DNA of 38,390 bases from Clostridia bacterium (GCA_017442265.1 JAFSAC010000025.1:1-38390); one strand, 5' to 3'. Counted from the stretch's first letter, positions 1 to 7,605 are shown. Numbers and translations are program-made. Notes: generated from the sequence alone by a model not told the origin.

Positions 1-727
1 GCGGCAGCGTGTTGCTTTGGGTCGTGCCATCGTGCGTGAGCCCAAGGTCTTCCTGCTGGACGAACCGCTGTCCAACCTGGACGCGAAACTCCGTGCGCAG
101 ATGCGTACCGAGCTGTCTAAGCTGCATAAGCGCCTGGGGACCACCTTTATCTACGTTACCCACGACCAGACCGAAGCTATGACCATGGGCGACCGCATCG
201 TGGTTATGAAGGACGGTTTCATTCAGCAGGTGGATACTCCTCAGCATCTGTATGACATTCCCTGCAATATGTTCGTGGCCGGCTTTATCGGCAGCCCGCA
301 GATGAACTTCATCGAGTCGGTTCTGCTCAAAGAAGGCGACACCTTCTACGTCGAGTTCGGTTCGGAGGACACCAAGTCCACCCGCGGCAACAAGTTCCGC
401 ATCCCGCTGCCGGCCTCCAAAAACAAGGACGGCGTGCTGGATGCCTACGTGAACAAAGAGGTCATCATGGGCATCCGTCCGGAAGACGTACACGACGAGC
501 CCCGCCTTATGGCTGAGTTCAGCGATTGTAAGTTCACCGCCAACGTGGAAGTGGCCGAGCTTATGGGTGCTGAAACCTACCTGTACCTCAACTGCGAGGG
601 CTACAACATCACCGCCCGCGTAGATCCCGCCTCCACCGCTCGCCCGGGCGACACGATCGAAGCGGTTATCGAGAACGTGAAGATCCACCTGTTCGACAAG
701 GACACCGAGCAGACTATCTGCAACTGA
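1..727 (+). CDS. sugar ABC transporter ATP-binding protein (MsmX/UgpC type), 5'-truncated
   Basis: This is the C-terminal part of an ATPase that energises carbohydrate ABC importers at the cytoplasmic membrane. The reading frame is open from base 2, with RQRVALGRA at the very start, so the gene begins outside the window and the TTG at 17 is not a start. Visible are the end of the ABC signature region, Walker B with D-loop ([16 protein letters not shown]) and the H-loop ([10 protein letters not shown]). A roughly 120-residue C-terminal regulatory domain of the MalK/UgpC type follows, with [10 protein letters not shown] and MGIRPEDV motifs. Such ATPases are often shared by several sugar permeases. 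No permease or binding protein is in view. The gene ends 22 bases before a strong terminator. The family is clear; the sugar is unknown. Confidence 0.93.
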   Translation, partial: RQRVALGRAIVREPKVFLLDEPLSNLDAKLRAQMRTELSKLHKRLGTTFIYVTHDQTEAMTMGDRIVVMKDGFIQQVDTPQHLYDIPCNMFVAGFIGSPQMNFIESVLLKEGDTFYVEFGSEDTKSTRGNKFRIPLPASKNKDGVLDAYVNKEVIMGIRPEDVHDEPRLMAEFSDCKFTANVEVAELMGAETYLYLNCEGYNITARVDPASTARPGDTIEAVIENVKIHLFDKDTEQTICN

Positions 728-749
728 TCTCGACCAAAACGAATCAAAA

Positions 750-783
750 AAACACCGGAAGCAATCGCTTCCGGTGTTTTTTA
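750..783. terminator. bidirectional intrinsic terminator
   Basis: A perfect 13-bp stem (750-762 with 767-779) has a 4-base loop. A T-run follows on the plus strand and an A-run precedes it, so it also works on the minus strand. It ends the ABC ATPase gene and the convergent XRE gene. Confidence 0.9.
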
Positions 784-784
784 T

Positions 785-994
785 TTATCTTTCATTTTCG
801 ATGATTTGAAACAGATCGTTAGGTGTACAATCCAAGAGTAAGCATATTGTCTCGATATTCTCGTACCGTATCGATTTTGTTTCGTTATTAACCATTTTAT
901 TGAAATTTTGATAACTCATTCCAAGCTGCTTGTATAACCAGTATTTCGTCTTTCCGTTTTTCTCGAGTAAATCAAGCACGTTTAATTTAATCAT
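785..994 (-). CDS. short XRE/Cro-type helix-turn-helix regulator (cassette 1)
   Basis: A 69-residue protein that is almost entirely one Cro/C1-type DNA-binding domain of the short HTH_26 kind: LLEKNGKTKYWLYKQLGMS, then YQNFNKMVN as the recognition helix, then ICLLLDCTPNDLFQI. The ATG at 994 is preferred over the one at 1009 because GGAG lies 9 bases before it, while the 1009 start has no ribosome site. It is divergent from the Cys-rich gene at 1109, and a 38-bp palindrome lies between them, so it probably represses both genes (inference). It is A/T-richer than the genes around it. It has no ligand-binding or protease-like domain. It differs in subtype from the regulator of cassette 2 (10936-11193). 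Confidence 0.85.
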   Translation of the reverse strand: MIKLNVLDLLEKNGKTKYWLYKQLGMSYQNFNKMVNNETKSIRYENIETICLLLDCTPNDLFQIIENER

Positions 995-1047
995 AAGATA
1001 TGTCTCCATAACTAATCTTTTTATGAGATAATATCTTATTTTCCCTC

Positions 1048-1076
1048 TTTACATATAGACTATTACATTATATAAT
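1048..1076 (+). promoter_or_regulatory. promoter of Cys-rich gene 1
   Basis: TTTACA (1048-1053), a 17-bp spacer and TATAAT (1071-1076). The palindrome at 1053-1090 covers the spacer, the -10 box and the expected start point, a typical position for a repressor site. Confidence 0.7.
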
Positions 1077-1090
1077 GTAATAGTCTATAT
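1053..1090. promoter_or_regulatory. 38-bp perfect palindromic operator candidate
   Basis: Each 19-base arm is the exact reverse complement of the other, centred between 1071 and 1072. It contains TAGACTATTACAT in both directions. It sits in the 114-bp gap between the divergent XRE and Cys-rich genes. A weak minus-strand promoter for the XRE gene (TTACAT, 17 bp, TATATG; 1080-1052) also falls inside or next to it. It could form a cruciform, but its position favours a dimeric repressor site. Confidence 0.75.
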
Positions 1091-1108
1091 TGCTTTTGGA
1101 GGTTTCGT

Positions 1109-1336
1109 ATGAGAATGATTGATGTGACCGGAATCCCCCTGCTTCCCGGTAACAAAGGAAAGGATTGTCTCGGGAACGGCAGACATCTCGATCAAAACGG
1201 AGAGTATATTGAGAGCTGTTGTGACGAATGCGATTATGGTCTTTGTTGCTACGAAATGAAGGAGTTCGAAGATTGTCCCACCTGCCCGATCAAAGAGTGC
1301 CCTCGTGCCGGAAAATCAGACCCCGCTCATATATAA
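1109..1336 (+). CDS. small cysteine-rich protein (cassette 1)
   Basis: A 75-residue protein with nine cysteines, no signal peptide and no membrane segment. It has an N-terminal LLPGNKGKDCLGNG motif and then C37, C38, C41, C46, C47, C56, C59, C64 followed by PR. From C38 onward the spacing (C-x2-C-x4-CC-x8-C-x2-C-x4-CPR) is identical in the protein at 11307-11504, so the two are paralogues. Paired CxxC and CC groups suggest metal or cluster binding in the cytoplasm (inference). I do not recognise a named function. GGAGG at 1098-1102 lies 6 bases before the ATG. A longer overlapping frame at 1228 is a shadow. Confidence 0.85.
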   Translation: MRMIDVTGIPLLPGNKGKDCLGNGRHLDQNGEYIESCCDECDYGLCCYEMKEFEDCPTCPIKECPRAGKSDPAHI

Positions 1337-1339
1337 AAG

Positions 1340-1375
1340 AAAAACAGATAGCGAAACGCTATCTGTTTTTCTTTT
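1340..1375. terminator. bidirectional intrinsic terminator
   Basis: A 14-bp stem (1340-1353 with 1357-1370) with a 3-base loop, A-rich on the left and T-rich on the right. It separates Cys-rich gene 1 from the convergent SDR gene. Confidence 0.9.
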
Positions 1376-2136
1376 TATACCTTGCTGAACTTCATCATCA
1401 ACCCACGGGGCAGGATTTTCGCCAACACCCGATAAAATTTATAAAACCCGCGCGGGGTATACACACCCCGTCCGGCCAATGCCTTTTGAAGAGATTTTTT
1501 TGCCACCCGGTCAGGGTTGCAGTACGGCAGGCGGTCAAAGGTTTTGGAAACCCCCGTTTGAATCCCCGCCACCGGCAAAAATTCAGTCGCCATAGGACCG
1601 GGACAAACCGACAGCACCCGGATCCCCCGTCCTTTCACCTCTTCCCGCAACCCGGCGGAAAAGCTGGACACGTACGCTTTGGTGGAGGAATACACCGTCA
1701 TCCGGGTGTTCGGCACGAAGGAGGCGATCGAGCAGACGTTGATAATTCCGCTCCCCGCCGTCATAAAGGGGAGGGTGATCGCCGTGATGGCGGTCAACGC
1801 ACGCACGTTAAGGTCTACCATTTGGGTCTGTTGTTCAAAAGGCAACTCCTCTACCTTCCCCACCTTGCCGCAACCGGCATTGTTGATGAGAAGGCGTACC
1901 TCCGGCTTTTGCTCGTTCAGTAAGCGCTCCAGTTCGGTAAAGCTCGCCGGATCGGTCAGGTCCAGCGGGATCACCCGACACGGGATCGCCGACCTCTCTG
2001 CCAATTCTTCCAGCCGTTCCCGGCGGCGGGCGATCAGCCACACCTCGTCGGTACGGTATTTTTTATCCTGCCCGAGCGCCTCCAAAAAGGACTGTCCCAG
2101 TCCGGAGGAAGCGCCGGTGAGTATGGTCACGGTCAT
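1375..2136 (-). CDS. short-chain dehydrogenase/reductase (SDR family)
   Basis: A 253-residue NAD(P)-dependent oxidoreductase of the classical SDR family. The N-terminal TGASSGLG (residues about 6-13) binds the cofactor, INNAGCG is the structural NAG motif near residue 85, a Ser lies in CSIASF, and YSSTK supplies the catalytic Tyr and Lys near residues 150-154. The start at 2136 has AAGGAG 7 bases upstream. A GTG at 2154 would overlap the previous stop and lacks that spacing. It is the last gene of a minus-strand run after mntP and the MBL hydrolase, with a 14-base gap to the latter. The substrate cannot be inferred from the sequence; it resembles the DltE/YqjQ-like group of uncharacterised SDRs. 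Confidence 0.9.
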   Translation of the reverse strand: MTVTILTGASSGLGQSFLEALGQDKKYRTDEVWLIARRRERLEELAERSAIPCRVIPLDLTDPASFTELERLLNEQKPEVRLLINNAGCGKVGKVEELPFEQQTQMVDLNVRALTAITAITLPFMTAGSGIINVCSIASFVPNTRMTVYSSTKAYVSSFSAGLREEVKGRGIRVLSVCPGPMATEFLPVAGIQTGVSKTFDRLPYCNPDRVAKKSLQKALAGRGVYTPRGFYKFYRVLAKILPRGLMMKFSKV

Positions 2137-2150
2137 AGCGGTTCTCCTTT

Positions 2151-3764
2151 TCACGACCAGCGGCGCAACAGCGCCCGGATCTGTTCGGTGAATGCGGCGG
2201 TATCCTTATTGGACATCCCGCGTTTTTGTTTCACAAGCGCGAGCAACGCTGCCGCCTCCCGCGCCAGTTCATCCTGCAGGCGTGCGGTGCGGGCACTGCC
2301 GTCGTTTCGCTCGGTGCGCTTGATCCGCACCCCGCCCGGCTGCTCCACCATTTCCCCAGTGATAAGATCGTACACCGCCCCGCTGTACGGTGCGATCGCA
2401 TCGGTGTGATACTGTTCCTTCAAAATGGCACATAACGCTTCACAGGCATCCTCGTCCCCGTGGTTGACAAGCACCGTCTGCGGCCGCTTTTCAAAGCTTT
2501 CAAACCAGGAGAGCAGTCCCTTTTGATCGGCGTGACCGCTGGTGCCGTTCAGCGAACAGATCTCCGCATTGACAGCGACGTCCTCACCGAACAGCCGGAC
2601 CGTATCCGCCCCTTCCAGCAACCGCCGACCGAGCGAATTTTCCGCCTGATACCCTACGAACAGAACGATATTCTCCGGCTTCCACAGATTGTGCTTCAGG
2701 TGATGCCGAATACGACCCGCTTCGCACATCCCGCTGGCGGAGATGATGATCTTCGGGCGGTTGTCAAAGTTGATCGCCTTGGAATCGTCGCTGGTGATCG
2801 AGAGCTGTATCCCGTCAAACCAAATGGGGTTGACCCCCGCATTTAACAGCGCGGTGGTTTCCTCGTCAAAGCAAACGGGGTCGCATTGCAGGAATATCTG
2901 GGTGGATTCGGTCGCAAGCGGGCTGTCCACGTACACCGGGAAATTGCCGTATTTATTAAGCATTCCCTGCTGTTTTATCTCCCGGATCGCATACAAAAGC
3001 TCCTGAGTGCGCCCCACCGCAAAGGAGGGGATAATGACACTGCCGCCCCGCTCAAAGGCACGGTCAATATACTGAGCAAACTGGGTCACGGTATCCGCTC
3101 TGTCCACCGTTTTTTGGTGCAAGCGGTTGCCGTAGGTGGACTCAAGCACCAGAAAATCCGCTTCCTTCACCGTTTGGGGGTCCTTGATGAGCGGTTGATT
3201 GAGGTTGCCGACGTCCCCGCTCATCACCAGTTTTTTCTCTACTCCGTTTTCTTTCAAAAACAGTTCGATACACGCCGATCCGAGCAGATGCCCGATGTCG
3301 GTAAACCGCACCTGCAGGTTTTCGGATACCGGGATCGTCTCCCCGTACCGACAGCGGCGAAACAGCCGCATGGTGTCAGCGGCATCCTGCAGGGTATACA
3401 CCGGTTCCACCGGCACCCCACCGTACCGCTTAGCTTTGCGGTTTTTCCATTCCGCTTCCGATTCCTGAATATGAGCGGAATCCCGCAACATAATTTCACA
3501 CAGATCGCCGGTCACTTCGGTGGCGTAGATTTTCCCCTTGAATCCGTCCCGGTACAACCGCGGGAGCATACCGGAATGATCGATATGTGCATGGGTCAGA
3601 AACACCGCTTCAATCTCCCCCGCCGGTAACGGCAACGGCACGTTTTCAAACACGTCCCGCCCCTGCTCCATACCGCAGTCGATGAGATAATGTTCCCCCT
3701 GCAACTCAAGCAACGTGCAACTGCCGGTCACCTCGTGTGCCGCGCCGATAAAGGTCAACTTCAT
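2151..3764 (-). CDS. MBL-fold/beta-CASP hydrolase with RMMBL domain (RNA-processing type)
   Basis: A 537-residue metallo-beta-lactamase-fold enzyme. The zinc motif THAHIDHSG is at residues 57-65, with further ligands in GHLLGSA (H159) and SGDVG (D184). The beta-CASP part has PSFAVGRTQE (about 246-255) and SASGMCEAGRIRHHL, and the RMMBL part has SGHADQKG. This is the layout of CPSF73/RNase J-related nucleases, so RNA cleavage is the likely role by family. Residues about 475-537 form a charged, helical-looking C-terminal extension (KRTERNDGSAR onward, ending ALLRRWS) not needed for the core fold. AGGAGGA precedes the ATG at 3764. It lies 27 bases after mntP and is probably co-transcribed with it. 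Confidence 0.9.
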   Translation of the reverse strand: MKLTFIGAAHEVTGSCTLLELQGEHYLIDCGMEQGRDVFENVPLPLPAGEIEAVFLTHAHIDHSGMLPRLYRDGFKGKIYATEVTGDLCEIMLRDSAHIQESEAEWKNRKAKRYGGVPVEPVYTLQDAADTMRLFRRCRYGETIPVSENLQVRFTDIGHLLGSACIELFLKENGVEKKLVMSGDVGNLNQPLIKDPQTVKEADFLVLESTYGNRLHQKTVDRADTVTQFAQYIDRAFERGGSVIIPSFAVGRTQELLYAIREIKQQGMLNKYGNFPVYVDSPLATESTQIFLQCDPVCFDEETTALLNAGVNPIWFDGIQLSITSDDSKAINFDNRPKIIISASGMCEAGRIRHHLKHNLWKPENIVLFVGYQAENSLGRRLLEGADTVRLFGEDVAVNAEICSLNGTSGHADQKGLLSWFESFEKRPQTVLVNHGDEDACEALCAILKEQYHTDAIAPYSGAVYDLITGEMVEQPGGVRIKRTERNDGSARTARLQDELAREAAALLALVKQKRGMSNKDTAAFTEQIRALLRRWS

Positions 3765-3791
3765 ACCGGTTCCTCCTATCGTTTATTCGGT

Positions 3792-4370
3792 TTATAGTAT
3801 GCTGCTCAAAAAGATCTCAATACCAATGGCGATCAGAATCACCCCGCCGAAAATTTCCGCTTTGCCGGACAGCCGGGTGCCGACCGTTTTGCCGATCAAC
3901 AGCCCCACACAGCAGATGATAAAGGTGACAAGGGCAATCACCCCGGCCGCCACCACCGCGTGCAACCAATCGTAGTTTGCAATGGTGCATCCCACCGACA
4001 GCGCATCGATAGAGGTGGCAATGCCCTGTATGAGAAGACCGCCAACCCCCATAACCGGCGCCACCTCTTCCCCGCCACGAATGCCGTCAACCAGCATTTT
4101 TCCGCCGATAAAGCCGAGCAGCGCCAGCGCAATGAAGGGGATCAGTTTTTCCAGCGATTGGAAATACTGCACCGCCGTATGGATCAAGAGCCAGCCGATC
4201 AACGGCATTGCCGCCTGAAATCCGGCAAACAGCCCGGCGATCCCGCACAGCCGTCCGGGCTTCATCCGTCCCTCGCGCATACCGTTTGCCAGCGACACCG
4301 AAAAGGCGTCCATAGCCAGCCCCACGCCAAGCAGCGCGCTGTTCACAAAAAATATGCCGTTCCAATCCAT
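3792..4370 (-). CDS. mntP: manganese efflux pump MntP
   Basis: A 192-residue polytopic inner-membrane protein of the MntP (DUF204) family, which exports Mn(II). About six membrane segments are visible, with the family motifs GVGLAMDAFSVSLANG near the N-terminus and TSIDALSVGC in the second half. The conserved aspartates in both helices are present. The ATG at 4370 has GGGAGG 7 bases upstream; the ATG at 4388 has no such site. A strong promoter and a leader that can form an intrinsic terminator lie directly upstream, so expression is probably attenuated in response to some signal, plausibly Mn (inference). It is the first gene of an apparent operon with the MBL hydrolase and SDR. Confidence 0.93.
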   Translation of the reverse strand: MDWNGIFFVNSALLGVGLAMDAFSVSLANGMREGRMKPGRLCGIAGLFAGFQAAMPLIGWLLIHTAVQYFQSLEKLIPFIALALLGFIGGKMLVDGIRGGEEVAPVMGVGGLLIQGIATSIDALSVGCTIANYDWLHAVVAAGVIALVTFIICCVGLLIGKTVGTRLSGKAEIFGGVILIAIGIEIFLSSIL

Positions 4371-4385
4371 AAAGGCGCCTCCCGC

Positions 4386-4460
4386 CAAAAAATCAAAAGC
4401 CCGGATACAGCCACCGCCGTACCCGGGTTATCCTCGGTATTACCCTCATCCGGGGTACCT
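4386..4460 (-). promoter_or_regulatory. attenuator-like structured leader of mntP
   Basis: In the transcript, CCCGGGTAC (4427-4419) pairs with GTATCCGGG (4408-4400) over 9 bp, followed by CTTTTGATTTTTT: a good intrinsic terminator 30 bases before the mntP start. Upstream, GTACCC near 4457-4452 can instead pair with the GGGTAC of the terminator's left arm, giving an exclusive antiterminator. Two TACC...GGTA hairpins lie in between. I do not see the GGGGAGUAG signature of the yybP-ykoY manganese riboswitch. Confidence 0.55.
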
Positions 4461-4462
4461 AT

Positions 4463-4491
4463 AAAATACCATATTTCCCTGTCTCTGTCAA
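4463..4491 (-). promoter_or_regulatory. mntP promoter
   Basis: Read on the minus strand: TTGACA (4491-4486), a 17-bp spacer, an extended TGG and TATTTT (4468-4463). It starts just past the Nudix stop codon, so mntP is transcribed independently of that gene. Confidence 0.75.
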
Positions 4492-4496
4492 GAAAG

Positions 4497-5042
4497 TCAC
4501 AGCCGTCCTTGCTGCTTTAAAACCCACACCTTGAGCACCGCCGCCTGGGTTTTCGCATCGGTGAGTTCCCCGGACAGCACCTGCTCCACCGCCTCTTGAA
4601 GCGGCAGGCGGATCACCTCCACAAACTCATCCTCATCCGGGCAAACCTCCCCGGCGGTAAGTCCGGTGGCAAGGTACATAAAAATGATCTCGTCCACATA
4701 CCCGGGAGAGGGATACAGTTTCCCGAGGAAGGTATAGTTTTCAGCGGAATACCCGGTTTCCTCTTTCAGTTCCCGCTTGCCGGTAGTGAGCGGCTCCTCC
4801 CCGGGGTCCCGCTTGCCGGCGGGGATCTCGGTCAAAATCTCCCCATACGGATACCGGAACTGCCGGACCATAAGAAGACAATCGTCCTCGGTCAATGCGG
4901 CGACACACACCCCGCCGGGATGCTCCACCACCTCACGGGCGGCGGTGGTCCCGTCCGGGAGCTTTGCCTCATCCACCCGGAGATTGATGATCCGTCCGCG
5001 AAAACGGTAATCCTGTGAGAGGGTTTTTTCGGTCAAGTTCAT
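4497..5042 (-). CDS. Nudix hydrolase, ADP-ribose pyrophosphatase type
   Basis: A 181-residue Nudix enzyme. By family it hydrolyses ADP-ribose or related nucleoside diphosphate sugars to AMP and a sugar phosphate. The Nudix box is perfect: G-x5-E-x7-REL-x-EE-x-G (GKRDPGEEP, then GKRELKEETGY) near residues 85-107. Upstream are REVVEHPGGV and VRQFRYPYGEILTEIPAG, typical of the NudF/ADPRase subgroup. The ATG at 5042 has AAAGGAG 8 bases upstream; the ATG at 5069 does not. It is divergent from the M14 peptidase gene with only 56 bases between the starts, so their promoters must overlap. It is probably a single-gene unit. Confidence 0.92.
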   Translation of the reverse strand: MNLTEKTLSQDYRFRGRIINLRVDEAKLPDGTTAAREVVEHPGGVCVAALTEDDCLLMVRQFRYPYGEILTEIPAGKRDPGEEPLTTGKRELKEETGYSAENYTFLGKLYPSPGYVDEIIFMYLATGLTAGEVCPDEDEFVEVIRLPLQEAVEQVLSGELTDAKTQAAVLKVWVLKQQGRL

Positions 5043-5098
5043 CGGAATACTCCTTTCGTGATGCCGCATATCTTGGTAGGGTAAAGGGGGAGAATACC

Positions 5099-6003
5099 AT
5101 GTTTCTCATAAAACCGCAACCCGCCACCCACGGGGTTACCGAAGGGTATATCCGGGCGCTCGCCGCCCGGTACCGTTTTTTACAGGTGATGCCGATCGGC
5201 AGTAGCTTGCTGGGGCGGGAAATTTCCGCTATCCGGCTTTCCTGCCCCGATGCCACCCAAAAGAGCCGGAAAAGGTGCTGTTTTGCGCCGCTTTTCACGG
5301 ACAGGAATGGATCACATCCCTCATTTTATTACGGTTTTGTGAGGAAATATGCTTCTGCCTGCAAAAAAATCTCCGTATGGCGGAAATCGACCTGCACCGG
5401 GGCTTGCAAGGACGCACCCTCTTTTTCGTGCCGCTCATAAACCCCGACGGGGTGGAGATCGCCCTGTCCGGGAGCCATACCGCCGGGCGGTATGAAACAC
5501 TGGTCTGGCAGCTTGGCGGAGATATCCCCGGACGGTGGCAAGCCAACGCCCGGGGGGTGGATATCAATCATAATTTTGATGCCGGGTTTTCAACCCCCTG
5601 CCCCGGTATGCCGGATGCCCCGGCACCCCGGCGGTACCGCGGGGGGTCCCCCGAAAGCGAGCCGGAAACCGCCGCTTTGTGTGCGCTTTGCCGGAAACAC
5701 CGGTTTCGGCACGTCACCGCCCTGCATACCCAGGGCGAAGAAATCTACTGGGACTACGGCGAACACACCCCGCCCCAAAGCCGGATGATGGCGGAAATAC
5801 TCGCTTCCGCCTCCGGCTATGCGGTGTCCTCCCCCGAGGGGGCGGCGAGCTTCGGCGGATTTAAAGATTGGTTTATCGACACCTTCCACCGTCCCGGGTT
5901 CACCTTTGAACTGGGGCGCGGCGAAAACCCTCTCCCGCTGTCCGATATGCTCAAAATCGGTAATCAGGTGCGGGAGATGCTGTTGTTAGATGCGATTATG
6001 TGA
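5099..6003 (+). pseudogene. M14-family zinc carboxypeptidase, frameshifted
   Basis: Two frames together make one M14 peptidase of about 300 residues, related to gamma-D-glutamyl-diaminoacyl peptidases acting on cell-wall peptides. The N-terminal 58 residues (ATG 5099 after GGGGGAG, then GSSLLGREISAIRL) are in one frame. The rest, from VLFCAAFHGQEW onward, is in another and runs to the stop at 6003. The break lies near 5260-5275, at an AAAA run in CCGGAAAAGG; one extra A would restore RKKVLFCAAFHGQEW. Past the break all active-site parts remain: zinc ligands HxxE in FHGQEW, the third ligand in ALHTQGEE and the catalytic Glu in TFELG. No slippery heptamer that would shift in the needed direction is evident. 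It is either a recent pseudogene or an assembly error in the A run. An internal GTG at 5275 opens the long downstream frame. Confidence 0.75.
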
Positions 6004-6642
6004 TTAACTCAACTTTAACTTTTTGCCGATCAGGTCCAACACCCGCACGATCGCGGGGGACAGCACCAGATTCACGATAAATTCACCGATAAAGTTGACA
6101 CCGGCGAGCCCCAGTACCACCACCTGGAAGGCGTTCCCAAACTGTCCGAACGCATCCGGGTACAAGGACGGCAATGCCGACATGGTGGGGAAAAAGCACA
6201 AAAACATTCCGATGACAAAGATGCCGGTATTGATAATCGGCGCCGACACCGATGCAAGCACGGTACAAAGGGTGACGTATTTGCCCTTGAACGCCTTTTG
6301 CAATCCCTTGTAAATCAGCCCGGCACCAAGACCGGCGAGCGTTGCCTTCAGCAGGCAGATGAGCACGAAGCAAACGGGGTTTGCCTGCCACAACAGGGCG
6401 GAAAACGCATCCACCCCGGCGATGCCCATCACAGCAGTAATGGCGCCGAACACTCCGCCGAGAAAGCCACCGGCTTTCGGTCCCAACAGGAACGCGCCGA
6501 TGACGATCGGGACCAGCACCAGCGACATCGGCAGCGGCCCGATCTTGATAAACGATCCGGCAAACTGCAGGACGACCACCAGCGCTGTCAGCAAAGCGAG
6601 CTGCGCCATACGAAGGATCTTCTGATTGAAATTCTGTTGCAT
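6004..6642 (-). CDS. ECF transporter S component, possibly for pantothenate
   Basis: A 212-residue integral membrane protein with about six hydrophobic segments. It has the look of energy-coupling-factor substrate-binding (S) subunits: LALLTALVVVLQFAG near the N-terminus, GPLPMSLVLVPIVIGAFLLGPKAGGFLG in the first loop region and a positively charged C-terminus. It would bind a vitamin-like substrate and work with the shared EcfA/EcfA'/EcfT module encoded elsewhere. The gene follows coaX on the same strand by 139 bases, which suggests pantothenate (inference). GGAGG lies 7 bases before the ATG at 6642. The stop abuts the end of the convergent M14 gene without spare bases. Confidence 0.85.
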   Translation of the reverse strand: MQQNFNQKILRMAQLALLTALVVVLQFAGSFIKIGPLPMSLVLVPIVIGAFLLGPKAGGFLGGVFGAITAVMGIAGVDAFSALLWQANPVCFVLICLLKATLAGLGAGLIYKGLQKAFKGKYVTLCTVLASVSAPIINTGIFVIGMFLCFFPTMSALPSLYPDAFGQFGNAFQVVVLGLAGVNFIGEFIVNLVLSPAIVRVLDLIGKKLKLS

Positions 6643-6781
6643 ACCATTACCTCCACTGCTCTTCCGTTGGATAGAGCGTTTTGATTTTTATGTAAAAAGC
6701 GGATCGAGCAAAGGCCGCTGGAACGCTCAAAAGCTGCTCCGCGGCGGTCGGCCGCTTCCTACCGAAATGAACCTTTTCGGT
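6643..6781 (-). other. coaX-ECF intergenic region
   Basis: Between the coaX stop and the ECF start, the minus strand can form an AGCGG/CCGCT hairpin followed by TTTTT (around 6700-6680) and a small GCTCT/AGAGC hairpin just before the ribosome site. I see no convincing promoter or known riboswitch. Confidence 0.3.
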
Positions 6782-7546
6782 TTATCGGTTTTTCTCGTAA
6801 ATGATCCGTAAACCTTCGAGTAACAGATGCTCATCATACTGCACCTGATGCCGGCAATGCGGCACCACCTCCCGGCTGAGTCCGCCGGTAGCAATCACCG
6901 TCGCCGGTTTTTGAAGCTCCGCTTCAAACCGGTCGGTCATGCCGTCGATCATGGCGGCGGTGCCGAACACCGCACCCGATTGCATACATTCAATGGTGTT
7001 TCTCCCCACCGCGTGCGCCGGCGCTTCCAGCCGGATGCGAGGGAGAAGGGAGGTCTGCCCGCTTAATGAGTTCATCGCGGTGGATAATCCCGCCATGATC
7101 GCACCGCCGAGAAAGGCACCGGTTTCGTCGATCGCCGAAACGGTGGTGGCGGTACCGAGGTCCCAGATGATGCAAGGGGTGTTATATTTCGCCGCGGCGG
7201 CCACCGCCCCGACCAACAGATCGGCACCGAGCTGAGCCGGGTTGTCCAGTTTGATGTTAATGCCGGTTTTCGTCCCGGGTCCCACCTGAAGGGGCGCTTT
7301 GCCGGTCACCCGTTTTACCGCCTGGCGCATTGCGTGATCCAGCGGCGGCACCACCGACGAGATGATCGCACCGTCGATCTCAGCCACGTCAATATGGTAC
7401 AGATGAAATAGGGTGTAGAGGTCCATAGCGTACTGATCCGCCATTTTTGCGTGATCGGTTGCCAGCCGGCTCTCAAAAACCAACCGCTTACCGTCAAAGA
7501 CCCCCACCGTAATGTTGGTGTTGCCCATATCCAGTGCCAGTAACAT
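6782..7546 (-). CDS. coaX: type III pantothenate kinase
   Basis: A 254-residue cytosolic kinase that phosphorylates pantothenate, the first step of coenzyme A synthesis. It has the acetate/sugar kinase-like (ASKHA) fold signatures of CoaX: LALDMGNTNITVG at residues 3-15 (phosphate binding), SSVVPPL near residue 65, GTKTGINIKLDNPAQLGADLLVGAVAA near 92-118 with the catalytic Asp, and WDLGTATTVSAID near 130-140. Length is normal. The ATG at 7546 follows AAGGAGG. An own promoter lies at 7578-7605. The next gene downstream is an ECF S component, consistent with vitamin uptake plus activation. Confidence 0.96.
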   Translation of the reverse strand: MLLALDMGNTNITVGVFDGKRLVFESRLATDHAKMADQYAMDLYTLFHLYHIDVAEIDGAIISSVVPPLDHAMRQAVKRVTGKAPLQVGPGTKTGINIKLDNPAQLGADLLVGAVAAAAKYNTPCIIWDLGTATTVSAIDETGAFLGGAIMAGLSTAMNSLSGQTSLLPRIRLEAPAHAVGRNTIECMQSGAVFGTAAMIDGMTDRFEAELQKPATVIATGGLSREVVPHCRHQVQYDEHLLLEGLRIIYEKNR

Positions 7547-7577
7547 CGGCGCGCCCTCCTTGATGAGATTTGTTATT

Positions 7578-7605
7578 ATTATACCAAAAAATTCCCGCTC
7601 GTCAA
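7578..7605 (-). promoter_or_regulatory. coaX promoter
   Basis: Minus strand: TTGACG (7605-7600), a 16-bp spacer ending in an extended TTGG, and TATAAT (7583-7578). Confidence 0.75.

Noticed and set aside
1228..1923. Long plus-strand frame of 231 codons
   Set aside because: It is antisense to the SDR gene and overlaps Cys-rich gene 1 in another frame. The composition is typical of a shadow and it has no ribosome site.
4386..4460. yybP-ykoY manganese riboswitch
   Set aside because: The conserved GGGGAGUAG and matching loop are not visible, so the known class is not claimed.
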